Source: Pontibacillus sp. HMF3514 (lineage in GTDB: Bacteria; Bacillota; Bacilli; Bacillales; BH030062). From it: DNA of 64,000 nt. Under the pieces are notes generated by a model, which ran no database searches, was not told where the DNA came from, and was given only the letters and a program-made list of their open reading frames with translations. The DNA lies in the NCBI RefSeq assembly GCF_009858175.1, contig NZ_CP047393.1, forward strand, positions 3,844,001-3,908,000, written 5' to 3'. Shown piece by piece: positions 9,657 to 16,901 of the stretch. Each line of letters starts with the position of its first letter. The stretch's first letter is position 1. The position numbers and the translations under genes were made by a program.

Positions 9657-10383
9657 ACCAATCACAGTTCTCGTTGTAGATGATGAACGTTTTAGTAGAG
9701 AGGAACTTATTTACTTATTAGAGCAACATGAATCCATCAAAGTCATTGGTGAGGCTGAATCAGGAGATACTGCCCTTATGAAAGCTATTCAGACTCAACC
9801 TGACGCCATTTTCCTAGATATAGACATGCCTAAAATGGATGGAATGGAAGTAGCAAAATCTGTCCTAGAGCTCAAGAAAGTACCTCAGGTTATATTCGCT
9901 ACCGCATACCCTGATTATGCTGTAGAAGCTTTTCGTCATGAAGCATTGGACTATTTATTAAAGCCCTTTGATGAGGAGCAATTAACTGAAACCATAAAAC
10001 GTATTCATTCAAGATTCACAAAACCAAACACAAATCATTCAAGAACAACACCCCCATCAAAGTTACCTATAGAGGGAGAGGATGGAATTATATACATATC
10101 TCCAGATGATATCCTTTATGTTAGTCGAGAAGAAAGAGTAACGAAAATCGTTACGAAGGATCGTACTTTTGAAACGAAGTGGCCTTTAAAAGATGTGGAA
10201 GAACGACTACAGGCATTTACTTTTTTCAGAATCCATAAGAGCTATTTAGTCAATTTAAGACACATTGAAAGACTAATCCCTTGGTTTAACGGTGCTTACC
10301 AGTTAGAACTTCAAGGGATAGACGAAAAGTTGTCTGTTAGTCGAAACTATATTAAAGAACTCCGTGAGCAACTGGAATTGTAA
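9649..10383 (+). CDS. lytT: LytTR-family response regulator
   Basis: 244 residues. Receiver domain (about 1-120) with VVDDE, phospho-acceptor in IFLDIDMPKMDG and LKPFD; C-terminal LytTR DNA-binding domain (about 140-242, FFRIHKSYLVNLRHIE is typical). Starts at ATG 9649 with AGGAGG 6 nt upstream, inside the end of lytS. LytTR proteins bind pairs of direct repeats about two helical turns apart; such a repeat series lies in the 163 bp between this gene and cstA. Confidence 0.93.
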   Translation: MNKPITVLVVDDERFSREELIYLLEQHESIKVIGEAESGDTALMKAIQTQPDAIFLDIDMPKMDGMEVAKSVLELKKVPQVIFATAYPDYAVEAFRHEALDYLLKPFDEEQLTETIKRIHSRFTKPNTNHSRTTPPSKLPIEGEDGIIYISPDDILYVSREERVTKIVTKDRTFETKWPLKDVEERLQAFTFFRIHKSYLVNLRHIERLIPWFNGAYQLELQGIDEKLSVSRNYIKELREQLEL

Positions 10384-10393
10384 ATAGATAAAG

Positions 10394-10472
10394 ATCTTAA
10401 GCTTTTCTCCAAATACCCAGTGCATCTTAATCACGCCTAAATGTATCTTAACTCCCTCACAAAACATCTTAA
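10394..10472. promoter_or_regulatory. Four direct repeats upstream of cstA, candidate LytT operator
   Basis: ATCTTAA occurs at 10394, 10424, 10445 and 10466. The spacings are 30, 21 and 21 bp, so three copies sit on one helix face. LytTR regulators are known to bind about 9-bp direct repeats with 12-13 bp spacers, i.e. a 21-22 bp period. Binding by the adjacent lytT product is an inference. Confidence 0.6.
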
Positions 10473-10488
10473 ACAGAAACAGCACTTT

Positions 10489-10502
10489 TGTAAGCGTAAT
10501 CA
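10489..10502. promoter_or_regulatory. Near-consensus cre (CcpA) site
   Basis: TGTAAGCGTAATCA matches TGWAANCGNTNWCA at 13 of 14 positions. It lies 26 bp upstream of the perfect cre and shares its TGTAAGCG half. Confidence 0.45.
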
Positions 10503-10514
10503 TGATACCTTTTG

Positions 10515-10528
10515 TGTAAGCGATTACA
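10515..10528. promoter_or_regulatory. Perfect cre (CcpA) site before cstA
   Basis: TGTAAGCGATTACA matches the B. subtilis consensus TGWAANCGNTNWCA at every position. It lies 18 bp upstream of the cstA start codon, a repressing position, as expected for a carbon-starvation gene. Confidence 0.8.
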
Positions 10529-10546
10529 AAAAGAGGGGGACAAGAC

Positions 10547-11989
10547 ATGGTAACTTTTCTAGTGAGTATTGCACTATTAATCATTGGTTATTTTACGTAC
10601 GGTAAATATGTAGAAAAGACGTTTGGAGTAAATACTGGACGACCTACCCCAGCCTATTCCAACCAAGATAATGTGGATTATCTTCCAATGGGGAAAAAGA
10701 AAAACGCACTCATTCAGCTATTAAATATTGCAGGTGTTGGTCCGATTTTCGGTCCAATTTTAGGAGCCCTTTATGGTCCAGTTGCTTTTCTGTGGATTGT
10801 TTTAGGCGCAATCTTTGCAGGAGCTGTTCATGACTATCTAACAGGTATGATCTCGATTCGTAATAGAGGGGCACACTTACCAGAGTTAGCAGGGAAGTTT
10901 CTTGGGAAGGTTATGAAACACGTCGTTAATGCTTTTGCTATTCTACTTTTAGTACTAGTTGGTACGGTGTTTGTAACTGCACCAGCAGATTTGCTTCATA
11001 GTATGACAAGCAGTTGGTTAACACTACCGATTATTTTAGCTGCGATCTTTGTCTATTATCTAGTTGCTACATTACTTCCTATTGATAAAATTATTGGACG
11101 TTTTTACCCAGCTTTCGGGGCACTTCTTTTAATTAGTGCCATTGGTGTCGGTGCTGGACTTGTGTTTACAGGAGCACCAATCCCTGAGTTGTCCTTTACG
11201 AATATGCATCCTGATAACGCACCAATCTTTCCACTACTATTCTTAACGATTTCTTGTGGAGCACTATCCGGATTCCATGCAACACAAACACCAATCATTT
11301 CACGTACAACCCAACAAGAAAAACAAGGTCGTCGTATTTTTTACGGCATGATGATTGCCGAAGGTATTATTGCTATGATTTGGGCTGCTGCAGCTATGAG
11401 TCTATTTAACGGATCAGCTGGTCTAAACGAAGTATTAGCAAGCGGTGGTCCTGCTGCAGTTGTAAGCGAAGTATCGAAGTCTATGCTTGGAGCAGTAGGT
11501 GGAACGTTAGCGGTTCTTGGCGTTATTGTTCTTCCAATCACATCTGGGGACACTGCATTCCGAAGTGCACGTATGATTATTGCGGACTATATTAACGTAA
11601 CACAGAAAAAAGTAGCAAATCGTCTATGGATCGCAGTACCGATGTTTGTCATTTCGTTCATGCTGACTAAAATCGATTTCACGCTTTTATGGCGCTACTT
11701 CTCTTGGGCAAACCAATCAACGGCTGTCATAGCCCTTTGGGTTGGAGCAACATACTTGTTCCTTTCTCGAAAAAATTATTGGATTGCTGCAGTACCAGCA
11801 ACATTCATGACGATGGCAACTTTCTCTTATATTTTAAATGCTGATATCGGGTTTAATCTCCCTATGAATATCTCTTATGTCGTTGCTGCATTTATTACTG
11901 TAGGGATTGTAGCCGCTTTCTTCAATCATGCTCGCCGTTCTTTACAACGAAATATTCCGCTTGAGGAAGAATGGAGAGACATTGCGTAA
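10547..11989 (+). CDS. cstA: CstA-family transporter (carbon starvation / pyruvate uptake)
   Basis: 480 residues, polytopic. The CstA signature region is present: IAGVGPIFGPILGALYGP, FAGAVHDYLTGMIS and HATQTPIISRTTQQE. It is shorter than E. coli CstA/BtsT (about 700 residues); the C-terminal extension is absent, as in many Firmicute homologues. Family members import pyruvate or peptides (established for E. coli BtsT and CstA). Upstream lie LytT-like repeats and two cre sites, so it should be induced through LytS-LytT and repressed by CcpA (inference). RBS GAGGGGG precedes ATG 10547. The stop overlaps the start of the next small gene. Confidence 0.9.
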   Translation: MVTFLVSIALLIIGYFTYGKYVEKTFGVNTGRPTPAYSNQDNVDYLPMGKKKNALIQLLNIAGVGPIFGPILGALYGPVAFLWIVLGAIFAGAVHDYLTGMISIRNRGAHLPELAGKFLGKVMKHVVNAFAILLLVLVGTVFVTAPADLLHSMTSSWLTLPIILAAIFVYYLVATLLPIDKIIGRFYPAFGALLLISAIGVGAGLVFTGAPIPELSFTNMHPDNAPIFPLLFLTISCGALSGFHATQTPIISRTTQQEKQGRRIFYGMMIAEGIIAMIWAAAAMSLFNGSAGLNEVLASGGPAAVVSEVSKSMLGAVGGTLAVLGVIVLPITSGDTAFRSARMIIADYINVTQKKVANRLWIAVPMFVISFMLTKIDFTLLWRYFSWANQSTAVIALWVGATYLFLSRKNYWIAAVPATFMTMATFSYILNADIGFNLPMNISYVVAAFITVGIVAAFFNHARRSLQRNIPLEEEWRDIA

Positions 11990-12129
11990 TGGGTTGCTGT
12001 TCACCAAACTATACAGAACACGTTAAAGAACAAGAGAAATCGGTTAATAATGCAGAACATGAAACCATGCCATTTTGGTTCAAAATACTAAGTGCTTTAA
12101 TGATTATTAGTGTTTTTTATATCATGTAA
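11989..12129 (+). CDS. 46-aa membrane peptide coupled to cstA
   Basis: The start codon overlaps the cstA stop (TAATG). The 46 residues begin MGCCSPNY, continue with a charged Glu/Lys/Asn stretch and end in one hydrophobic helix (FWFKILSALMIISVFYIM), i.e. a C-terminal anchor with a vicinal Cys pair near the N-terminus. E. coli cstA and btsT genes are also followed by a small gene (YbdD/YjiX), but this sequence does not look like that family. Transcribed with cstA up to the terminator at 12134. Function unknown; a transporter accessory subunit is plausible. Confidence 0.7.
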   Translation: MGCCSPNYTEHVKEQEKSVNNAEHETMPFWFKILSALMIISVFYIM

Positions 12130-12133
12130 ATTG

Positions 12134-12173
12134 AAAACCACCAGTTCAAGTAAAACTGGTGGTTTTATTTTTT
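12134..12173. terminator. Bidirectional terminator, cstA unit / pdxK
   Basis: AAAACCACCAGTT / AACTGGTGGTTTT stem of 13 bp followed by ATTTTTT. It overlaps the last codons of the convergent pdxK gene. Confidence 0.85.
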
Positions 12174-12965
12174 ATATTTTCTCATTGCACCATGATGCGT
12201 AGACCCAATACCTCTATTAAAGGAAAGTGAATGCTGAATCGCATACGTAATAAATTGCTTAGCTATTTGAACCGCTTCTTCTACTGTCTTCCCTTTGGCA
12301 AGCTCTGCTGCAATTGCGGCTGAGTAAGTACAACCGGCTCCGCTAGTATGAATGGTTTCAATTTTATCGGACTCAATTTCAAAAAACTGCTCCCCATCAT
12401 ATAAAATATCTGTCGCATTCTCCGTTAATGGTCCACCTTTTACTAACACATATGCTGGTCCCATATCTTTTATTTGTATAGCAGCTTCCTTCATATCTTG
12501 GACAGAATCTATACTTTCCACACTAGTTAAGCGTGCTGCTTCCATTCTGTTCGGGGTAATTACATTTGCAAGGGGAAGCATAAGTTCTTTAAAAGATTCG
12601 ATGGCTTCATCTTTCAGCAATTGCGATCCCATTTTTCCAATCATCACTGGATCAACTACAAGGTTAGGTATGGATAATTCTCTTATGAGTTCAGAGACAC
12701 GAACGATGATATCCTCTGTAAAAAGCATTCCTGTTTTAGCAGAATCAAGTCCTACATGCTCATGAGCAGCATACACTTGTGCTTCGATTGCATCGATTGG
12801 GTTAGTAAATATCCCCTGTTCTGTCTTGGCATTGTTTGCCACCATAGCGGTTATCGCACTCATTCCGTAAACATCTCTTTCTTGAAATGTTTTTAAATCA
12901 GCCTGAATTCCAGCACTCCCTTGAGCTGCGGATCCTGCTATCGTTAATACACGTGGTAATGTCAT
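12165..12965 (-). CDS. pdxK: Pyridoxine/HMP kinase (PdxK/ThiD family)
   Basis: 266 residues of the ribokinase-like fold. LTIAGS near the start and AGIQADLKTFQERDVYGM are family signatures; the anion-hole and catalytic region reads HTSGAGCTYSAA. The AGCTYSAA and VYGM variants resemble B. subtilis PdxK (pyridoxal/HMP kinase) more than its ThiD. The usual GSDSGGGAG is changed to GSAAQGSAG, an unusual substrate loop. Reaction: phosphorylation of pyridoxine-type vitamers and/or hydroxymethylpyrimidine. The start at 12965 has AAAGGAG on the minus strand; the open frame continues to 13205 without a sensible start. Divergent from the HAD gene. Confidence 0.85.
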   Translation of the reverse strand: MTLPRVLTIAGSAAQGSAGIQADLKTFQERDVYGMSAITAMVANNAKTEQGIFTNPIDAIEAQVYAAHEHVGLDSAKTGMLFTEDIIVRVSELIRELSIPNLVVDPVMIGKMGSQLLKDEAIESFKELMLPLANVITPNRMEAARLTSVESIDSVQDMKEAAIQIKDMGPAYVLVKGGPLTENATDILYDGEQFFEIESDKIETIHTSGAGCTYSAAIAAELAKGKTVEEAVQIAKQFITYAIQHSLSFNRGIGSTHHGAMRKYKK

Positions 12966-13110
12966 GCTTCTACTCCTTTTTTCATATTTATTATTCCTAT
13001 TGTACGGCAGTTTCCTTTTGTAATGCGAATAGACTGATTGCATTACCTCTGTTAGCCTGCACCATTTTGTATTAAAATAAGGTTGGTTGATAAAGGAGGA
13101 CATACGTAAC

Positions 13111-13854
13111 ATGAATAAAGATATCAAACTCATCGCTTTAGATATGGACGGAACATTATTAAATAACGAGCACGAGATCTCTTCAGAAAACCTAGCTGCT
13201 ATCAAAAAAGCAAAGGATCAAGGCTTTCATGTGGTGATTAGCACTGGACGTTCTCTTTCTACGTGCAAGGAAATTATTGAACCCTTAGGAGAATCCGCTT
13301 ATCTCGTCACGATTAATGGCGGCGAGATTTATGATCAAAACTTTGAGCTTATCGAGCGAAATTCTTTTGATCCAAAAGATGTACGTAAGCTTTGGGATCT
13401 TACACAAAAGCATCAGGCCTTTTTCTGGTCCTCAACTGTTCAAGGGCGTTTCAACTCTGAAGAGCCTTTTGCAAAGGAAGTTGAAGACTATGAATGGATC
13501 AAATATGGCTTTAATTTTGAGGATGAAGAGTTACGTGATACCGTTTTAGAGGAGCTAAAGGGTCACGATTCTTTTGAGGTAACGAACTCAAGCCCTCTTA
13601 ATCTTGAAATTAATCCAGCTGGTATCAATAAAGCTACAGCCTTACGTAAAGTAAGTAAATGGCTGAACATTACTATGGATAACGTCATGGCTGTTGGAGA
13701 TAGCTTAAATGACATCGCTATGATCCGCGAAGCAGGATTTGGCGTTGCTATGGGGAATGCTCAGGATGTTATTAAAGATGAAGCAGATTGGGTAACTGGC
13801 TCAAATCTTGAACATGGCGTAGCTCAGGCTATTGAACGTGTTTTAGAGAAATAA
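13111..13854 (+). CDS. Cof-type HAD-IIB phosphatase
   Basis: 247 residues. Motif I ALDMDGTLL, motif II STGRS, the Lys of motif III before the cap return (INKATALRKV) and motif IV GDSLNDIAMIREAG are all present. The insertion between motifs II and III is the Cof-type C2 cap. Enzymes of this type hydrolyse sugar phosphates, FMN or similar; substrate not predictable. AAAGGAGGA lies 10 nt before ATG 13111. Single gene, ends at a terminator. Confidence 0.88.
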   Translation: MNKDIKLIALDMDGTLLNNEHEISSENLAAIKKAKDQGFHVVISTGRSLSTCKEIIEPLGESAYLVTINGGEIYDQNFELIERNSFDPKDVRKLWDLTQKHQAFFWSSTVQGRFNSEEPFAKEVEDYEWIKYGFNFEDEELRDTVLEELKGHDSFEVTNSSPLNLEINPAGINKATALRKVSKWLNITMDNVMAVGDSLNDIAMIREAGFGVAMGNAQDVIKDEADWVTGSNLEHGVAQAIERVLEK

Positions 13855-13871
13855 CTTCAGCAGAATTTTTT

Positions 13872-13918
13872 TAGTAGTTCAGTTTTGGAGTACCACTTCT
13901 TAATTGAACTACTTTTTT
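13872..13918 (+). terminator. Intrinsic terminator after HAD gene
   Basis: AGTAGTTCA / TGAACTACT stem followed by TTTTTTTA. Confidence 0.7.
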
Positions 13919-13992
13919 TATTATGGAATGGATTAAACGTAATATTTAGCAATATGGCAGTTATCTGGAATAAGCTTCTGAGTGAGAGGAAG

Positions 13993-14160
13993 GGTTCGTT
14001 GCGTTTGTGAGGTGTGGGGGCATTGAAACGGCAATACTCCTGCGGAATAACGGGCGAGCGAGACCCCGCAGGGAACGAAGTGAGTGAGGAGGCTCGATCG
14101 TTCGTCCGGGGAAAGCAGCCCGTTTCCCAGCCCACCACACTCCACAAGAGCAACGGAACC
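13993..14160. repeat. 168-bp GC-rich imperfect palindromic intergenic element
   Basis: The ends pair over about 40 nt: GGTTC, GTTGC, TTGTG, GTGTGG and GAAACGG on the left mirror GTTTC, CCACCACAC, CACAAG, GCAAC and GGAACC on the right. Inside are smaller stems (CCTGCGG / CCGCAGG, CGAGC / GCTCG). GC content is clearly above the flanks. It resembles, from memory, a structured intergenic repeat family scattered through Bacillaceae genomes. The short open frames crossing it on both strands (up to 123 codons) are by-products. Confidence 0.7.
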
Positions 14161-14218
14161 ATACTCATCTTATCTCGAAACCCAGTTTTCCATATAAAAG
14201 TGGGCTTATATGGAATTA

Positions 14219-14264
14219 AAAAGGGCATTAAACTGATTTACAGTTCAATGCCCCCTTTTTCTTA
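14219..14264 (-). terminator. Terminator at end of glucan operon
   Basis: AAAGGGCATTAAACTG pairs imperfectly with CAGTTCAATGCCCCCTTT; a T-run follows on both strands, so it can close the leftward operon. A further short stem (CCATATAA / TTATATGG) lies at 14190-14213. Confidence 0.65.
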
Positions 14265-14290
14265 TTTCTGTGTTCCAAGATACCTTTTTA

Positions 14291-15916
14291 TTAACTCCAC
14301 AAATAAACCCTGACTTCATGAGGTCTAAGACTTACATTGGATACTTCTTGTTCCACCTCATAATTATGAAGGAGCAGTTCAACATCACTTGTCTCTACCG
14401 AGTACTCAAACAGATTCTCCTCATCACTCATGTTGGCCACTACAAGTATTTTCTCGCCTTCAAACTCTCTGAAGAAAGCATAAATCTTAGCGTGATCCTC
14501 TAATATAGGCTGATAATCCCCATATGAAAATACCTTATAAGTCTTACGTAATGAGATAAGCTTTTGGTAATAATAAAACACAGAGTTCTTGTCATTCAAA
14601 GCATTTTCAACATTGATCTCAGTATAGTTCGGATTCATTTTGATCCATGGTTCCCCATCTGTGAAACCAGCATTTTGCGAGCTGTCCCACTGCATCGGTG
14701 TTCGAGAATTATCACGACTTAATAGTTTTAATTCCTCTAACACTTCTGCTTCATCACGACCTTTTCCAACCTCTTCGTTGTACTTATTGATCATGGCGAT
14801 ATCTTGGTAATCATCAATGGAATCAAAATCCACTCCAGTCATGCCAATCTCTTCACCCATAAACACATACGGAATGCCTGGTAGTGTATGAACAAGTGTA
14901 CCGAGTAATTTAGCTGACTCCACTCGATATTCTCCATCATTTCCAAAGCGAGTAACCATTCGCGTGTGATCATGGTTATTTAAGAATTGTGAGTTCGTTC
15001 CTCGACCAAATATTCCCTCATACCAACGTTTTTGAATCTCTTTAAAACGAGGTACATCCATTCGGACCATATCATCACAAACTTCGAAATGAAAAAGAGT
15101 ATTTAATTCTTCACGGTCTTCCCCTACGTATAACAAACCATCTTCTGGTGTCACAAACGGGATTTCTCCAACTGTAAAGACGTCATAATGTTTCAATACC
15201 TTTTCATTCATCTCCTTTAAGTACTCATGAATGCCTGGATTATTTCCTAGGGAATCAAGGTTCTCCGGATTCTCTGCATCAGGGAAGCCTTCAAGCTTAG
15301 CTAAGAGATTGATAACATCCATGCGAAATCCATCGATGCCTTTATCTAGCCAAAAGCGCATCATGTTATAGATTTCTTCACGAACTTCTGGATTCTCCCA
15401 GTTTAAATCAGGTTGTTCCGTCGCAAAGGAGTGGAAATAATACTGTCCTGTTTTATCATCATACTCCCAAGTAGATGGAGTAAAATAGCTTCTCCAATTA
15501 TTTGGTTCGGATCCATCTTCTTTCGCATCCCTCCATATATACCAATCTCTTTTTGGATTATCCTTAGAAGAGCGTGACTCTATAAACCATGGGTGCTGAT
15601 CGCTGGTGTGGTTTACAACCAGGTCCATAATTAACTTCATGTCACGCTTATGAACTTCTTCTAACAAACGCTCAAATGTCTCCATATCTCCTGCCTTATC
15701 CATAACGGAGTAGTAATCAGATATATCATAGCCATTATCCTTGTCTGGTGACTCAAAGAACGGATTTAACCACAGGACATCAATGCCTAATGATTGTATG
15801 TAATCTAGCTTTTCGATTACACCTTCTAAATCACCGACTCCATTGCCAGATGTATCATTGAAGCTTCGCCAGTAAACCTGATATACGACAACTTCTTTCC
15901 ACCATTTCTGTTCCAT
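14291..15916 (-). CDS. Oligo-1,6-glucosidase (GH13)
   Basis: 541 residues. Catalytic (beta/alpha)8 barrel of GH13 with nucleophile D200 (GFRMDVINL), acid/base E251 (VGEIPF) and transition-state D316 (FLNNHDHTR); H103 in VVNHTSD. The QPDLN stretch at 168-172 and Val directly after the catalytic Asp are features of enzymes cutting alpha-1,6 linkages. It would release glucose from isomaltose, panose or limit dextrins in the cytoplasm. A perfect GGAGGTGA precedes ATG 15916. It is the last gene of the operon, after the glucokinase (18-nt gap), so product glucose is phosphorylated at once. Confidence 0.92.
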   Translation of the reverse strand: MEQKWWKEVVVYQVYWRSFNDTSGNGVGDLEGVIEKLDYIQSLGIDVLWLNPFFESPDKDNGYDISDYYSVMDKAGDMETFERLLEEVHKRDMKLIMDLVVNHTSDQHPWFIESRSSKDNPKRDWYIWRDAKEDGSEPNNWRSYFTPSTWEYDDKTGQYYFHSFATEQPDLNWENPEVREEIYNMMRFWLDKGIDGFRMDVINLLAKLEGFPDAENPENLDSLGNNPGIHEYLKEMNEKVLKHYDVFTVGEIPFVTPEDGLLYVGEDREELNTLFHFEVCDDMVRMDVPRFKEIQKRWYEGIFGRGTNSQFLNNHDHTRMVTRFGNDGEYRVESAKLLGTLVHTLPGIPYVFMGEEIGMTGVDFDSIDDYQDIAMINKYNEEVGKGRDEAEVLEELKLLSRDNSRTPMQWDSSQNAGFTDGEPWIKMNPNYTEINVENALNDKNSVFYYYQKLISLRKTYKVFSYGDYQPILEDHAKIYAFFREFEGEKILVVANMSDEENLFEYSVETSDVELLLHNYEVEQEVSNVSLRPHEVRVYLWS

Positions 15917-15933
15917 TTGTTCACCTCCGTTTT

Positions 15934-16875
15934 TTATCTAGAGCATGTATTATCTATTGCATGTTCGATTTGAAAAAGTAAAGCTGCTGCGCCAATCGTA
16001 CCGGCATTATGATCTAAACCTGAAGACACAATCTGTGTTTCTCTTCCAGAAGGACTTAATGCGTACTTTTGAACATAGGATTGGACCACCTTAAATAAAG
16101 GATCTCCAACCTTTGAAACACCTCCACCGATAACGATTTTTTCTGGATCGAATGCGTTTATCAGATTCGTACAACCAGCACCAATTATTGTGAAGATAGG
16201 TTCGATCATCTCTTTAACAGATAGGTCCCCCTGGTTATAAAGTGTAAATACTTCTTCTGCTGTTACAGGACGCCCCAAAAGCTCTGATCCCTGTCTCGCA
16301 ATACCTGTCCCAGAAGCGATCCACTCCCAGCAACCTTTTTGACCACAAGTACATGTTCCATAAGATGGATCAATCATCATATGACCAACATCCCCTGCAT
16401 TGCCGCTTTTACCTGATATCAAACGACCATCAGAGTAAATACCCGATCCTATACCTGTACTTATCGTTAAATACATGAAGTCCTCATTCGGTTGGGCAGC
16501 ACCTATCCACTTTTCAGCTAATGTAGCAGCGTTACAATCATTTTCGAGTCGTACAGGAAGCTTATACTTTTCTTTGAAAAGATGGACAATGTTTACATCA
16601 TGCCACTTCGGTAGATTCGGTGGGCATGTGATCAACCCTTTCTTTGAATCTAAAGGACCGGGAGCTCCGATTCCAATGCCGTGTATTTTTTCAAATTGAA
16701 CTCCTGATTGTTCGATTAACGTATCAATTCCACCAAATAGTTGATGAATCACGTCTTCTGGATTTGCTTTAACATCTGTTGGAATTTTGGCTTGGTGGTA
16801 CAGAACACCGTCCTCTCCCACAAGGCCAATCGCAACTTTTGTGCCACCGATATCGATACCGAGCACATAATTCAT
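15934..16875 (-). CDS. ROK-family glucokinase
   Basis: 313 residues. N-terminal phosphate loop GIDIGGTKVAIG, catalytic Asp in LENDCNAATLAEKW, ROK zinc motif CTCGQKGCWEW, and no N-terminal HTH, so a kinase rather than a repressor. Reaction: ATP-dependent phosphorylation of glucose. The start was put at ATG 16875 with AAGGGTGG 6 nt upstream; a GTG at 16884 would sit on the ribosome binding site. It lies between the debranching enzyme and the oligo-1,6-glucosidase. Confidence 0.9.
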   Translation of the reverse strand: MNYVLGIDIGGTKVAIGLVGEDGVLYHQAKIPTDVKANPEDVIHQLFGGIDTLIEQSGVQFEKIHGIGIGAPGPLDSKKGLITCPPNLPKWHDVNIVHLFKEKYKLPVRLENDCNAATLAEKWIGAAQPNEDFMYLTISTGIGSGIYSDGRLISGKSGNAGDVGHMMIDPSYGTCTCGQKGCWEWIASGTGIARQGSELLGRPVTAEEVFTLYNQGDLSVKEMIEPIFTIIGAGCTNLINAFDPEKIVIGGGVSKVGDPLFKVVQSYVQKYALSPSGRETQIVSSGLDHNAGTIGAAALLFQIEHAIDNTCSR

Positions 16876-16901
16876 CTCGACCACCCTTTTTCATTCAAGA
16901 T

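Noticed and set aside
13857-14313. Several overlapping frames of 70-123 codons on both strands
   Set aside because: All lie on the structured GC-rich element and its flanking hairpins; no ribosome binding sites.
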